Part shown: piece by piece, positions 26,522 through 34,594 of the stretch
Layout: each line of letters begins with the position of its first letter
Numbering within the stretch: the first letter of the stretch is position 1
The notes under the pieces: model-generated
The model's input: the letters and a program-made list of their open reading frames with translations, nothing else
What the model was told of the DNA's origin: nothing
Databases searched by the model: none
Program-made: the position numbers and the translations under genes
Origin: Nitrospira lenta
GTDB taxonomy: Bacteria; Nitrospirota; Nitrospiria; Nitrospirales; Nitrospiraceae
Length of the DNA: 64,000 nt
Assembly (NCBI RefSeq): GCF_900403705.1
Contig: NZ_OUNR01000020.1
Coordinates: 1-64,000, forward strand
Direction of reading: 5' to 3'

Positions 26522-26708
26522 ACCAGATAAAACTGTCAGCAACCATTGCACGAGTTCCTTCTTCAGCCGGCCTCGCTCTCGCAATGTCGCCCCATGCATC
26601 CCTCTTCGCTCATACCGCGATCGCACACATTAGTTCCTGGCACCGTTCCCATCTTCCTGAACAGCGAATCGGTCTGCGTTAAGCCCGCCGTCACACCGGC
26701 GAGCGGCG

Positions 26709-27224
26709 TCATCGTGCCGGATTCGAGGAGCGCCACTTCGAAGGCGTCCGGAAACTGGTCAGGGGACTGGCTCCGACCACGTCGGTGCCTGTCCCCGGTT
26801 CTGTCGATGATGCCACGGCTCCGAGATCCAGCGCCGAGGGCACCCGGCGGATACCGGGATCAATCGAACCGGCCATGAGGCGCGTGCCGTCGACGGCAGA
26901 GCTGACGTGGTCCAATCCCATGACATGCCCCAGTTCGTGCATGAGCACGGTCATGAGATCGATGTGACCGGCAGCGGCACGGCCCTCCAGCGCCGTGAAC
27001 TGCCAGAGATTCGCGCCGACCGCAAACTCTTCGTTCGTCAACGGGGTCGAATCGATGAACCACCCATACCCGGCGGCATCGGTATCGAGCGTGATCGTGG
27101 TCCCCGACGTGAGTGCCAGGTAGCCATCAGCCAGATCGGCAGTGGTAATGGTGGCCTTACTGAGCAAGGCAAGTTGATTGGACGTCAGCCCAAGGAAGCC
27201 GTTACCGAATGCATCGACTTGATT
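26709..27224 (-). pseudogene. Decapitated matrixin-type zinc metalloprotease
   Basis: The visible part encodes LTSNQLALL, DLADGYLALTSGTTITLDTDAAGYGWF and the zinc motif HELGHVMGLDH (about 26907-26939), followed by a short tail. This is the pattern of matrixin-like catalytic domains at the ends of large surface proteins. Homology ends near 27224, exactly at the -35 box of the copy B promoter on the other strand. The N-terminal part, including any signal sequence, is missing. The frame stays open further but there it is antisense to copy B and not protease-like. Treated as a truncated relic. Confidence 0.65.
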
Positions 27225-27251
27225 GACCAAGTTCCGATCAGTCGGTACAGT
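27223..27251 (+). promoter_or_regulatory. Sigma70-type promoter of lipoprotein copy B
   Basis: TTGACC, a 17-bp spacer and TACAGT, same geometry as copy A, 21 bases before the ATG at 27273. Confidence 0.6.
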
Positions 27252-27272
27252 TTGGCTACCGAAGGAGAGATG

Positions 27273-27923
27273 ATGCTGAAACGCACGTTGGTTATTTTGA
27301 TTCTGACTCTGGCCCAAGCTGGGTGCAGCATTGAAGAGGGGGGAGGGGCCTACGAGCTGATTCCCATGACTGAGGACGGGCGGCAATTGCATGAACGAGA
27401 CAAGCGAGAGTTTATTAAAATTGAGGACCTCAAGGTCGAGAGTGGTCCCCTCGCCGCCTGGGGCCGAAAGATCAGCGCTGACATTGAAGTCCATTATACC
27501 GATGGAACGGTCGCCTATCGTGGTCCCATCCACGACTATATTGGTTTCCACGGAAGCACTTTCATTCACAATGCCGACAACGAGCCCGGAGCCCTTGTTG
27601 GACAAACCGGTATCTGGCTGGGAATCAATGGCATGGCTGTGGGAGGTAAGCGACGCATCGAGATCGAACCCAAATTGGTCTGTGGTGACACCAACTCCCG
27701 GACTTCCTGCTTCTTGATCAAAAACGATATCCACGGCCAGGGTGGCAGGGGAGTCCGTAATGAGAAGCTGATCGTTGAAGCTACCCTCACTGCCTCGTGC
27801 ATTCCCGTTCTTCTCCGAATCCCCGGTCCAGGTTCCGGATACTTTATCGAGCGAGAAATCCGTTGCCGAGATACCGACTTGCCCAAGCGCGACCCCAGCG
27901 ATCCCATTTGGCGTTTCTACTAA
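27273..27923 (+). CDS. FKBP-like lipoprotein, copy B
   Basis: 216 residues; signal sequence with lipobox AQAGC. Same domain plan as copy A: a signal, ADIEVHYTDGTVAYRGP, GINGMAVGGKRRIEIEPKLVCG, an extra loop (CGDTNSRTSCFLIK) and the C-terminal Cys-bearing region. The 104 nt at 27765-27868 are identical to 26245-26348 in copy A, while the rest is much more divergent. This points to recent gene conversion or a recent recombination join. The ATG at 27270 is an alternative start directly adjacent. Confidence 0.75.
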   Translation: MLKRTLVILILTLAQAGCSIEEGGGAYELIPMTEDGRQLHERDKREFIKIEDLKVESGPLAAWGRKISADIEVHYTDGTVAYRGPIHDYIGFHGSTFIHNADNEPGALVGQTGIWLGINGMAVGGKRRIEIEPKLVCGDTNSRTSCFLIKNDIHGQGGRGVRNEKLIVEATLTASCIPVLLRIPGPGSGYFIEREIRCRDTDLPKRDPSDPIWRFY

Positions 27924-27944
27924 ACCCCAGGAAAGAGTTGGGGT
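27924..27944 (+). terminator. Short hairpin after copy B
   Basis: Same ACCCCA/TGGGGT stem as after copy A. Sequence similarity between the copies ends within about 10 bases of it, so this marks the right edge of the duplicated cassette. Confidence 0.4.
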
Positions 27945-28035
27945 CGTTGTGAGATGGCCCCAAGTGCCGCACTCGAAGCTGCCGCCCTTCGGCGAGCGTG
28001 CAGAACAGGCCGGAAGGATCAGACCAATGGCATGC

Positions 28036-28290
28036 CTACCGCTTATAGATCTCTCGCCGATGTCCGACGCGCAAAATCACAACCTGGCCTCCTTCCAGAT
28101 CGAAGACGACACGATAATCACCGATGCGAAATCAGTAGGAGCCCAATTCTGATTGCTTGAGGGTCTCGGCGTACTTGAGAGGATCGGATTCGTAACGGAG
28201 GAGAGTTTTGCCGATGCGCTGCTTTACTTTCGACTCAAGCGCATCGATATCCCGAATCGCCCGGTGTGAATAAACTAACCGATATTTCAC
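28036..28290 (-). pseudogene. RelE/ParE-type toxin with an internal stop codon
   Basis: GTG start overlapping the antitoxin stop. The translation begins MKYRLVYSHRAIRDIDALE, typical of RelE/ParE toxins, and continues to ELGSY, where codon 53 is TGA (28132-28134). After it the frame stays open for 31 residues with the expected FRIGDYRVVFD and VVILRVGHRREIYKR core of the family. The expected residue at the stop is Arg in the GSYR.R.GDYR motif, and CGA to TGA is one transition. The full catalytic part is therefore cut off, unless the stop is read through. Confidence 0.8.
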
Positions 28291-28490
28291 CGGCCAAAGA
28301 CCTCGTGGTGGGCCTTTACTTTCCCTGACTTGAAATCTCGCCGTGCCTCCCGAATGCTCTGAAGGTACTCAGGAGAGGTCGCGGCAATGAGATCTTCTAA
28401 GAACACTCGCCTGACGGACTTTCTCATACCTTTGACCGCTCTGATGATCGTCTCCTGACTGACTTCCATTTTGACGACAGTCGGCATCAT
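28287..28490 (-). CDS. Type II antitoxin, RelB-like
   Basis: 67 residues, or 66 from the next ATG, with AAGGAAGG just upstream. The C-terminal half (SPEYLQSIREARRDFKSGKVKAHHEVF) has the toxin-wrapping style of RelB/Phd antitoxins that pair with RelE. The stop overlaps the toxin's GTG start, giving the usual antitoxin-first operon. Because the toxin is broken, this antitoxin may be an orphan able to neutralise related toxins elsewhere; that is inference. Confidence 0.75.
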   Translation of the reverse strand: MMPTVVKMEVSQETIIRAVKGMRKSVRRVFLEDLIAATSPEYLQSIREARRDFKSGKVKAHHEVFGR

Positions 28491-28598
28491 TCACCTTCCT
28501 TCGTTCGGCCCAACAGATACCCGGATCGCATAACCCATTCCAATACTCCATATTACCTGCGTGGCCCTCGATGGGGTCAAGCAATCCAGGGGATGGCC

Positions 28599-28682
28599 GC
28601 TTGACTTTGCCCCTCTCTCGCCCTACCCTCCGCGAAAATGACGCGCCAGATCCATCTGGAACGCTGCGCGATACACGAATCA
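28599..28682 (+). mobile_element. Possible second RAYT-type relic, copy B
   Basis: GCTTGACTTTGC at 28599-28610, identical to 26429-26440, is followed after a similar distance by an ATG whose frame begins MTRQIHLERCAIHES. That resembles the RAYT start only loosely. The frame ends after 26 codons. Best seen as a decayed remnant with low certainty. Confidence 0.3.
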
Positions 28683-28714
28683 GCCCCTGCCGATAGTCGG
28701 TCCACCGTCATACG

Positions 28715-29689
28715 ATGACCCAACCCAAGACCATCTACATCACGCGCCTACTCCCCGAACCAGTAATGACAGCCCTGCGCGAGCGCTATGCACTCGTGTC
28801 CGAACCGCTGGAAAACCAGATTCCTACCGGCGACGATCAGCGGCGAGGCTTCGCGCAAGCCGAGGCCGTCATCTGTACGCTGGCCGATCCGATCACCGAC
28901 GACCTCCTCGCCGCCGCTCCGCGCCTGAAGATCGTCGCCAACTATGCCGTGGGGTACAACAACATCGACGTGGCAGCGGCTACGCGGCGTGGAATTGTCG
29001 TGACGAATACGCCGGATGTTCTGACGGATGCCACAGCCGATTTAACCTGGGCATTACTGCTGGCAGTGGCTAGGCGTATGGTAGAAGGCGATCAGTGGGC
29101 CCGCTCCGGACAATGGCCCGGTTGGGCGCCGACTCAAATGCTGGGGACGGATGTCACGGGGAAAACGCTGGGCATCATCGGAATGGGTCGGATCGGCCAG
29201 GCCGTCGCGCTACGCGCGCAAGGGTTTCGTATGCCGGTGCTGTACGCCAGTCGTCGGCCCTGCTCCCCTCCGCCCGGTGTATCGACTTGGGTTCACCGGC
29301 CAATAGAGGACGTGCTTGAACAAGCCGACTTTCTCTCGTTGCATGTGCCTCTGTCGGATACGACGCGCCATCTCATTGGATCGCGCGAGCTGGCCATGAT
29401 GAAACCCACCGCCTTTCTGATCAATACATCCCGCGGCCCGGTCATCGACGAAGCCGCGCTGTTCGCCGCCTTACGAGAAGGCACGATTGCCGGAGCCGGT
29501 TTGGATGTGTATGAACGAGAACCCCTGATCACGGACGGGCTAGAGGCACTACCCAATGTCGTGCTGCTCCCGCATTTGGGATCAGCCACGCAACAGGTGC
29601 GCATCAAGATGGGAATGCTCTGTGTGGAGAATATTGCGGCGGTACTTGCGGGCCGGCCCCCGGTAAATCCGGTCAACCGGCAGGGTTAG
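28715..29689 (+). CDS. D-2-hydroxyacid dehydrogenase (glyoxylate/hydroxypyruvate reductase-like)
   Basis: NAD(P)-dependent reductase, 324 residues. The Rossmann motif GIIGMGRIGQAVALRAQGF is near residue 152-170. Catalytic residues are seen as Arg in NTSRGPVIDEAAL, Glu in DVYEREPL and His in LPHLGSAT. Substrate-domain features (NYAVGYNNIDVAAATRRGI and TNTPDVLTDATADL) suit D-glycerate dehydrogenase/glyoxylate reductase. Substrate choice cannot be fixed from sequence alone. It stands alone, convergent with the TPR gene (4-bp stop overlap). Confidence 0.9.
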   Translation: MTQPKTIYITRLLPEPVMTALRERYALVSEPLENQIPTGDDQRRGFAQAEAVICTLADPITDDLLAAAPRLKIVANYAVGYNNIDVAAATRRGIVVTNTPDVLTDATADLTWALLLAVARRMVEGDQWARSGQWPGWAPTQMLGTDVTGKTLGIIGMGRIGQAVALRAQGFRMPVLYASRRPCSPPPGVSTWVHRPIEDVLEQADFLSLHVPLSDTTRHLIGSRELAMMKPTAFLINTSRGPVIDEAALFAALREGTIAGAGLDVYEREPLITDGLEALPNVVLLPHLGSATQQVRIKMGMLCVENIAAVLAGRPPVNPVNRQG

Positions 29690-31686
29690 CTGGCGAGGCG
29701 AAATTCTTTGTGCGCGACGTGCGCCTTTCCTCGAAGCGCTTCCAGCCGTTGCGGTACATCATGAAACGACGGAATCATCTCGTAGGTGCTGACGGCCTGG
29801 TCCCATTGCGACTCGGCTTCATACAACATCCCCAACTCGTAACGGACCGCCTGTCCCTTTGCACCTTGGCAGCGAGGATCCGGCAGGACGGTCTCTAAGC
29901 TGCGAATCGCCGGTTCATATTCATGCTGGCCCTTGAGGCACAATGCGGTCATCAGACAGGAATCCAGGTAGAACGAATCGGCTGACTTGGACACGTGAAA
30001 CTCATCCATCGCGTCTTCGTACAGCCCCATGTTCTTGTAGGCGATCCCCAACGTGAAGTGCGCCTCATAATCGGGGGCCAGCTCCGCAGGCACCGCCGAT
30101 GGTATCTCAGCCATCAGGCTCGACGGCATCGCCATTGGCTCAATGGAAACGGGTTCAACGGTCTGAGGTATTTCCTGGGGCACATTCGTCAGCCAGGCAC
30201 CGGGGCGTGACGACTCATTCTCCACCGGCAAGTTTATCGATGCGGGTGGTCCTTCATCAGCCACCAGCTCACTCACACTCACAGGCAGAGGAGCATCCGG
30301 AACCGGCTCGTTGACAGGAACCTGCCAAGCCTCAGTCGCCTCAACCAGCGGCGCTACGATCGGTGAATCGTCCCGGACAGATCCGGCCAAGCTGAAATCC
30401 GATGCCTCGACGGCCGGTTGCCATGAAATCGGCTCTGGATCAGGCGCGGCCGATTCCGTAACGGGCACTACAACTGATTCGGCAGAAACCGCAGGCTCAG
30501 CCTGAATCTCACCGCCCATAAGCACGGTCAGGCGCGCAACCAAGTCCGAGTCCGGGGCCAGGATCTTCACCTTCTCAAAGAGTTCTTCGTGCAAACTTTC
30601 CATCCCCGCTTCGGGATGGAGCAACAACAACTCTACAGCCTTTGCATACTGCTCGGCTGCCGCGGCTGGATTGCCTTTTTCTTCGAAGAGCTCGGCCGAC
30701 AACTCGATGAGGGGAACCGAATTCGGTTCCGCAGTCAGAAACTCCGAGACCAGCGCTTCAGCCAATGGATAATCCTGGGCGCGAAGCGCGGCTCCGGCTA
30801 GAAAACGATACTCTCCTAACGCCACCTGCACATCGCCGCGCTGCAAATGGAGCCGTGCGAGTAATTGACACACTTGAGGATTGCCCGGCTCTCTCGTTAA
30901 CAGCTGGTTGAGGATCGCCTCCGCCCCGGCATACTGCTTTTCATCCATCCGGCGCGTCGCTTCAGCGAGCAGATCCAACGGCTCCGACAACCGGCTCGCC
31001 ATCGTGGCGGGCCCGCCGGACGCCGCAGGTTTCCCGGGAGCCGCGCCGCCCTTTTTCGCCCCCTCGACAAACTGGGCGGCTTCATTGTTCTTCGGATCGA
31101 TCCGCAATACGGCGAGATAGGCATCCTTCGCCTCGTCATACCGGCCCTGCGCTGATCGCTCCCGCCCGAGTTGCAGATAGACCTTGGTCGCTTCGTCCTG
31201 AAGATTTTCTTGGAGACACAGCTCCGCAACGCGCTGCTGCGCATCGAGGTTCGCCGGGTCCTGGCTGACGATCTTCTTATAGACCTCCAGCGCCTCTTTG
31301 CCTTTTCGCTCCTTGAGGTAGTACTTCCCCAGCGTGAGATAGTCTTGAACCGCGCTGCTCAACAATCCACGTTCCGCGTTGAGATCGCCGAGATGACGGT
31401 AGACTTCGTACCGGGTGGGGTCGACTTTCAGAACCTTCTTATACGTCGCAATCGCCTTGAGCGTCGCACCCTCCGATCGGAAGCCGGCCGCCGCTTGCAG
31501 GAACGCCGCGATCGCATCGGACACCGCGTTGCGCTTGAGATGAAGATCCCCGATTGAGTTGTGGATGCTGCCGTCGTTCGGCGCGTCTCCGGCCAGTTTC
31601 CGCCACTCCGTAATAGCCGCATCGTATTGACCTTTGGCGGCCAACAACTGGGCGTTCTGCAGTACTTTTGTCCGATCAACGGCCAA
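29686..31686 (-). CDS. TPR-repeat protein
   Basis: 666 residues from a TTG with GAGG 6 bases upstream. TPR helices fill about residues 5-210 and 235-375 (AITEWRKLAGDAPNDGSIHN, AIATYKKVLKVDPTRYEVYRH, EVYKKIVSQDPANLDAQQR) and again about 545-650. Between them is a Pro/Glu/Val-rich, probably disordered segment (380-540). No signal peptide or membrane helix, so a cytoplasmic scaffold. Partners unknown. The last two TPRs contain FYLDSCLMTALCLKGQ, a common assembly-type repeat. Confidence 0.85.
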   Translation of the reverse strand: MAVDRTKVLQNAQLLAAKGQYDAAITEWRKLAGDAPNDGSIHNSIGDLHLKRNAVSDAIAAFLQAAAGFRSEGATLKAIATYKKVLKVDPTRYEVYRHLGDLNAERGLLSSAVQDYLTLGKYYLKERKGKEALEVYKKIVSQDPANLDAQQRVAELCLQENLQDEATKVYLQLGRERSAQGRYDEAKDAYLAVLRIDPKNNEAAQFVEGAKKGGAAPGKPAASGGPATMASRLSEPLDLLAEATRRMDEKQYAGAEAILNQLLTREPGNPQVCQLLARLHLQRGDVQVALGEYRFLAGAALRAQDYPLAEALVSEFLTAEPNSVPLIELSAELFEEKGNPAAAAEQYAKAVELLLLHPEAGMESLHEELFEKVKILAPDSDLVARLTVLMGGEIQAEPAVSAESVVVPVTESAAPDPEPISWQPAVEASDFSLAGSVRDDSPIVAPLVEATEAWQVPVNEPVPDAPLPVSVSELVADEGPPASINLPVENESSRPGAWLTNVPQEIPQTVEPVSIEPMAMPSSLMAEIPSAVPAELAPDYEAHFTLGIAYKNMGLYEDAMDEFHVSKSADSFYLDSCLMTALCLKGQHEYEPAIRSLETVLPDPRCQGAKGQAVRYELGMLYEAESQWDQAVSTYEMIPSFHDVPQRLEALRGKAHVAHKEFRLAS

Positions 31687-31762
31687 GACAGACCTCGATG
31701 AAGAAGAATAGGTAAACGCTAACAGCGTCCCTAGGTTTTGTCCAGAAAATGCAGAAACAAAA

Positions 31763-31795
31763 GGGGCGTGTTTTCCCTGAAGAAAAACACGCCCC
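31763..31795 (-). terminator. Intrinsic terminator of the cold-shock gene
   Basis: A perfect 12-bp stem GGGGCGTGTTTT/AAAACACGCCCC with a 9-base loop. On the minus strand it is followed by TTTTGTTTC. It lies 27 bases after the cold-shock stop codon. The best intrinsic terminator in the window. Confidence 0.85.
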
Positions 31796-31822
31796 CCATA
31801 CGATGACGCTTGAGACCGATGT

Positions 31823-32038
31823 CTAGGCTGAAAGCTCCGCCTTCAACACGTTGGCGGCCTGCGGTCCTTTCGCTCCTTGCACGATGTCAAACTCAACCGG
31901 TTCGCCTTCTTTCAAGGTCTTGAATCCATCGCCTTGAAGCGCGGAATAGTGCACAAAGACATCGTCGCCACTATCCAACCGAATAAACCCGAATCCCTTC
32001 CGGTCGTTGAACCACTTCACGGTCCCTTTGGTCTTCAC
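31823..32038 (-). CDS. Cold-shock protein (CspA family)
   Basis: 71 residues, a single cold-shock domain with both RNA-binding motifs: KGFGFIRL (RNP1-like) and DVFVHYSAL (RNP2). Starts with GTG after AAGGAGG. Binds single-stranded nucleic acid and acts as RNA chaperone. A long leader (about 170 nt from the predicted promoter) is typical of CspA-type messages and could carry post-transcriptional control. Confidence 0.95.
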   Translation of the reverse strand: MKTKGTVKWFNDRKGFGFIRLDSGDDVFVHYSALQGDGFKTLKEGEPVEFDIVQGAKGPQAANVLKAELSA

Positions 32039-32212
32039 AAGATCCTCCTTTTCTCAATGACTACGTGTAGTTACGCAGTCGGTCAAACACGCCGTACAGA
32101 GGCACAGATGATTGCGATGAGCAGAAAGAGAGAAGTGAAGGGATCGACTGACGGGCGTCTGCAGAAAAAAATAATTCACGCACAGAACCCATCGGTGAAA
32201 TGAAAAAGCGAA

Positions 32213-32244
32213 GTGGAAGTACCATAGCACTTCCACCTTGTCAA
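32213..32244 (-). promoter_or_regulatory. Promoter and overlapping palindrome upstream of the cold-shock gene
   Basis: On the minus strand TTGACA (32239-32244) is followed after 17 bp by TACTTC (32216-32221); the -35 is perfect, the -10 poor. A perfect 8+8 palindrome GTGGAAGT/ACTTCCAC (32213-32220 with 32229-32236) lies across the spacer and -10. It could be an operator or a hairpin at the start of the leader. Confidence 0.45.
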
Positions 32245-32278
32245 GGGACGCATTCGGCCCCGGCCATATCCCGCGCGG

Positions 32279-32307
32279 TTTACAAGGTCACACGACTGCC
32301 CTATAGT
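32279..32307 (+). promoter_or_regulatory. Sigma70-type promoter of lptF
   Basis: TTTACA (32279-32284), 17-bp spacer, TATAGT (32302-32307): five of six consensus bases in each box. The GTG start of lptF follows 29 bases later. Confidence 0.65.
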
Positions 32308-32336
32308 GCCGCAACGCGCTCACGGCCCTTACACCT

Positions 32337-33428
32337 GTGATTCTACGAACACTACTCGACCGATATATTTTCACAGAACTACTCGCCCCGTTCGGGCTGA
32401 GCCTGGGTGCGCTGTGCTTCGTGATGCTCACGCGGGAGCTGTTGCGTCTTGTCGAGCTGCTGGTGTCAAAAGGAGTCGGCCTCTGGTCGGTGTTGAAAGT
32501 CTTCGCCACGCTGCTGCCGTCATTTCTGGTTCTGACACTGCCCATCGCGGGCATCATCGCCTCGATCACAGCCTTCGGACGTCTCTCCTATGACAAGGAG
32601 CTCGTCGCCATGCGGGCTGCGGGACTCAGCCTTTACCGGTTAACCCAGCCGGTTCTGTTGTTTGCCCTCTCGGTGTTTACACTGACCCTCGTCCTCTCTC
32701 AGTGGGGACAGCCCTGGAGCTCAGTCAACCTGAAGAAAGTCGCGCTGAACCTCCTCCGCGATCAACTGGTCTTGGCCCTGGAACGGGGCACGTTCAATGA
32801 ACCCATCCCCAAATTGGTGATCTATATTCCGGACAGCGGCTCCGGACAGGCCGCGTCCGGCATCTTCGTATCGGACGAGCGCAGCCCTGATGAACCTCGG
32901 ATTATCGTGGCCGATGACTTTCAGGTCCTCATGGATCCGGAGCATGAGCAGGTCGCGCTTCGGCTCGTGAACGGCGTCATTCATAGCCGGCCGGATATCG
33001 TCGATCAATATCAACAGGTCTCGTTTACCAGTTACGACCTGAAGATGAGCCTCAACCAAAGCGGCTATGCTGCGACGGAGGAGCGCCCGACCTACGCCTC
33101 GATTCACGCGCAGCTTGTGGCCAGCCAATGGAAGGACACGCAGGCCCTGCGGCGCCTGATGGAGTACTACAAAGACTTGGCCTTTCCGACCGCCTCGCTG
33201 GTGTTCTGCCTGCTGGGCGTCCCGGTCGGTATTGTCTCCAAGCGGTCCGGGCGGATGGGCGGCTTCGCCGTCGGCGTGCTGATCGTCGTCGCCTACTATA
33301 TTTTGAATATCGCCTGCGAATTCCTCGTCACCACACTCTGGATTTCTCCCTTTGCCGGCGCCTGGATGCCGAACGGATTGTTCGCGCTCCTCACCGTCTG
33401 GCTGTTCTGGAAGATGAGTTACGAATAA
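32337..33428 (+). CDS. lptF: LPS export permease LptF
   Basis: 363 residues, YjgP/YjgQ family. With LptG it forms the inner-membrane channel of the LptB2FG transporter that extracts LPS for export. Two membrane helices at the start (about 13-33, 55-75), a third near 100, a large periplasmic beta domain (120-260), and three helices at the end. Starts MILRTLLDRYIFTELLAPF, typical for LptF. lptG follows after 5 bp. lptB, which provides the ATPase, is not in the window. Confidence 0.92.
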   Translation: MILRTLLDRYIFTELLAPFGLSLGALCFVMLTRELLRLVELLVSKGVGLWSVLKVFATLLPSFLVLTLPIAGIIASITAFGRLSYDKELVAMRAAGLSLYRLTQPVLLFALSVFTLTLVLSQWGQPWSSVNLKKVALNLLRDQLVLALERGTFNEPIPKLVIYIPDSGSGQAASGIFVSDERSPDEPRIIVADDFQVLMDPEHEQVALRLVNGVIHSRPDIVDQYQQVSFTSYDLKMSLNQSGYAATEERPTYASIHAQLVASQWKDTQALRRLMEYYKDLAFPTASLVFCLLGVPVGIVSKRSGRMGGFAVGVLIVVAYYILNIACEFLVTTLWISPFAGAWMPNGLFALLTVWLFWKMSYE

Positions 33429-33433
33429 GCGCC

Positions 33434-34525
33434 ATGACGATCCTCTTTCGCTACATTCTTCGCGAGTACGCCAAGATCTTCCTGATGTGTTTTTCAGGAC
33501 TGATGACCATCTATCTGGTGATCGACTTTTTCGAAAAAGTCCGCCGCTTTCTCAAATTCGACGCCAACATGTTCGACGTGCTCACCTATTTTGTATTGAA
33601 GACGCCGGCGATTTCGTTTCAGATCACCCCGCTGGCAATTCTCATGGCGACGCTCCTGACCCTGGGGCTCCTCGCGCGCAATAATGAAATCACCGCCATG
33701 CGAAGCTGCGGGATCAGTTTGACCTGGATCGCCTCCCCTTTCCTCATCTTCGCTGCGGGCATTTCCTTGATCCTGTTGAGCTTCAGCTCAACGGTCATTC
33801 CGCTGGCCTTGGAAAAAGCCGAAGAGATCAGACTCATCCGCATCGAAAAGAAGCCGGCCCCCATGGCCGTGAAAGCGCCTCGCCCCTGGATCCGCATGGG
33901 GTCGGATAGTCTCATGCACGTCGCAGAAGTCGAGATCGGCGGAACGGTTCTCCATCGCGTGCATCTCTACCACTTTCACAACGGGTTTCGATTGGACCGT
34001 ATGACCGAAGCCGCGACCGCAACCTATACCCCTGACGGATGGATGCTCCAGAACGGAAACCAGCGGCGATTCCAAGCAGACGGATCGGTGGCGCTCGTCC
34101 AATTCGCGCAGCAACCGGTTGAGTTGTCGCTGATCCCCGACGACTTTTCCACCTGGCTGGCCGGAGACTCCGAAACGATGACCATCAGAGATATGCGTGG
34201 ATACATGAGTCGCTTTAAGAACGAAGGGAGTTCGTTTGCCCGTCTGCTGACCGACTATTACGGCCGTCTCGCGTTTCCCTTCGTCGCGGTCATCATGGTG
34301 ATCGTCGGCATTGCCCTCAGTCTCCGCCGAAGCGGCGTCCGCGGCGGCACGATGGCGGTAGGGATCGGCCAGGCCTTTGTGGTGGGATTCTGTTATTGGA
34401 CCACGCACTCCATCGCGATCGCCTTAGGACGGGGCGGGTTACTGGCCCCCATGCTGGCCGGCTGGATCGCCAATCTGCTCTTTGCGAGCTTTGGCCTCTA
34501 TCTTCTACTCAAAGTGCGCTACTGA
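33434..34525 (+). CDS. lptG: LPS export permease LptG
   Basis: 363 residues. The ATG at 33434 is chosen because it directly follows lptF and gives TILFRYILREYAKIFLMCFS, the usual LptG start. The in-frame extension to 33128 overlaps lptF and is rejected. Same topology as LptF: membrane helices at about 10-30, 60-85 and 100-120, a periplasmic beta domain, then three helices ending in LLFASFGLYLLLKVRY. Partner of LptF in LPS export. Confidence 0.92.
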   Translation: MTILFRYILREYAKIFLMCFSGLMTIYLVIDFFEKVRRFLKFDANMFDVLTYFVLKTPAISFQITPLAILMATLLTLGLLARNNEITAMRSCGISLTWIASPFLIFAAGISLILLSFSSTVIPLALEKAEEIRLIRIEKKPAPMAVKAPRPWIRMGSDSLMHVAEVEIGGTVLHRVHLYHFHNGFRLDRMTEAATATYTPDGWMLQNGNQRRFQADGSVALVQFAQQPVELSLIPDDFSTWLAGDSETMTIRDMRGYMSRFKNEGSSFARLLTDYYGRLAFPFVAVIMVIVGIALSLRRSGVRGGTMAVGIGQAFVVGFCYWTTHSIAIALGRGGLLAPMLAGWIANLLFASFGLYLLLKVRY

Positions 34526-34594
34526 CATCGGTTGACTGCATGCAGACCTTCCGGTAAGTAGTGGGCACGCATCTGCAAATGAGGAGTGTGACGC

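Noticed and set aside
27225-27734. Long minus-strand frame running across lipoprotein copy B, continuous with the metalloprotease part
   Set aside because: The two lipoprotein copies differ mainly at third positions in the plus-strand frame, and the plus strand has a signal peptide, lipobox and promoter. The antisense frame shows no protease-like pattern there.
33128-33433. 102-codon extension of LptG
   Set aside because: It lies in another frame within lptF, and MTILFRYILREYAK is the normal LptG start.
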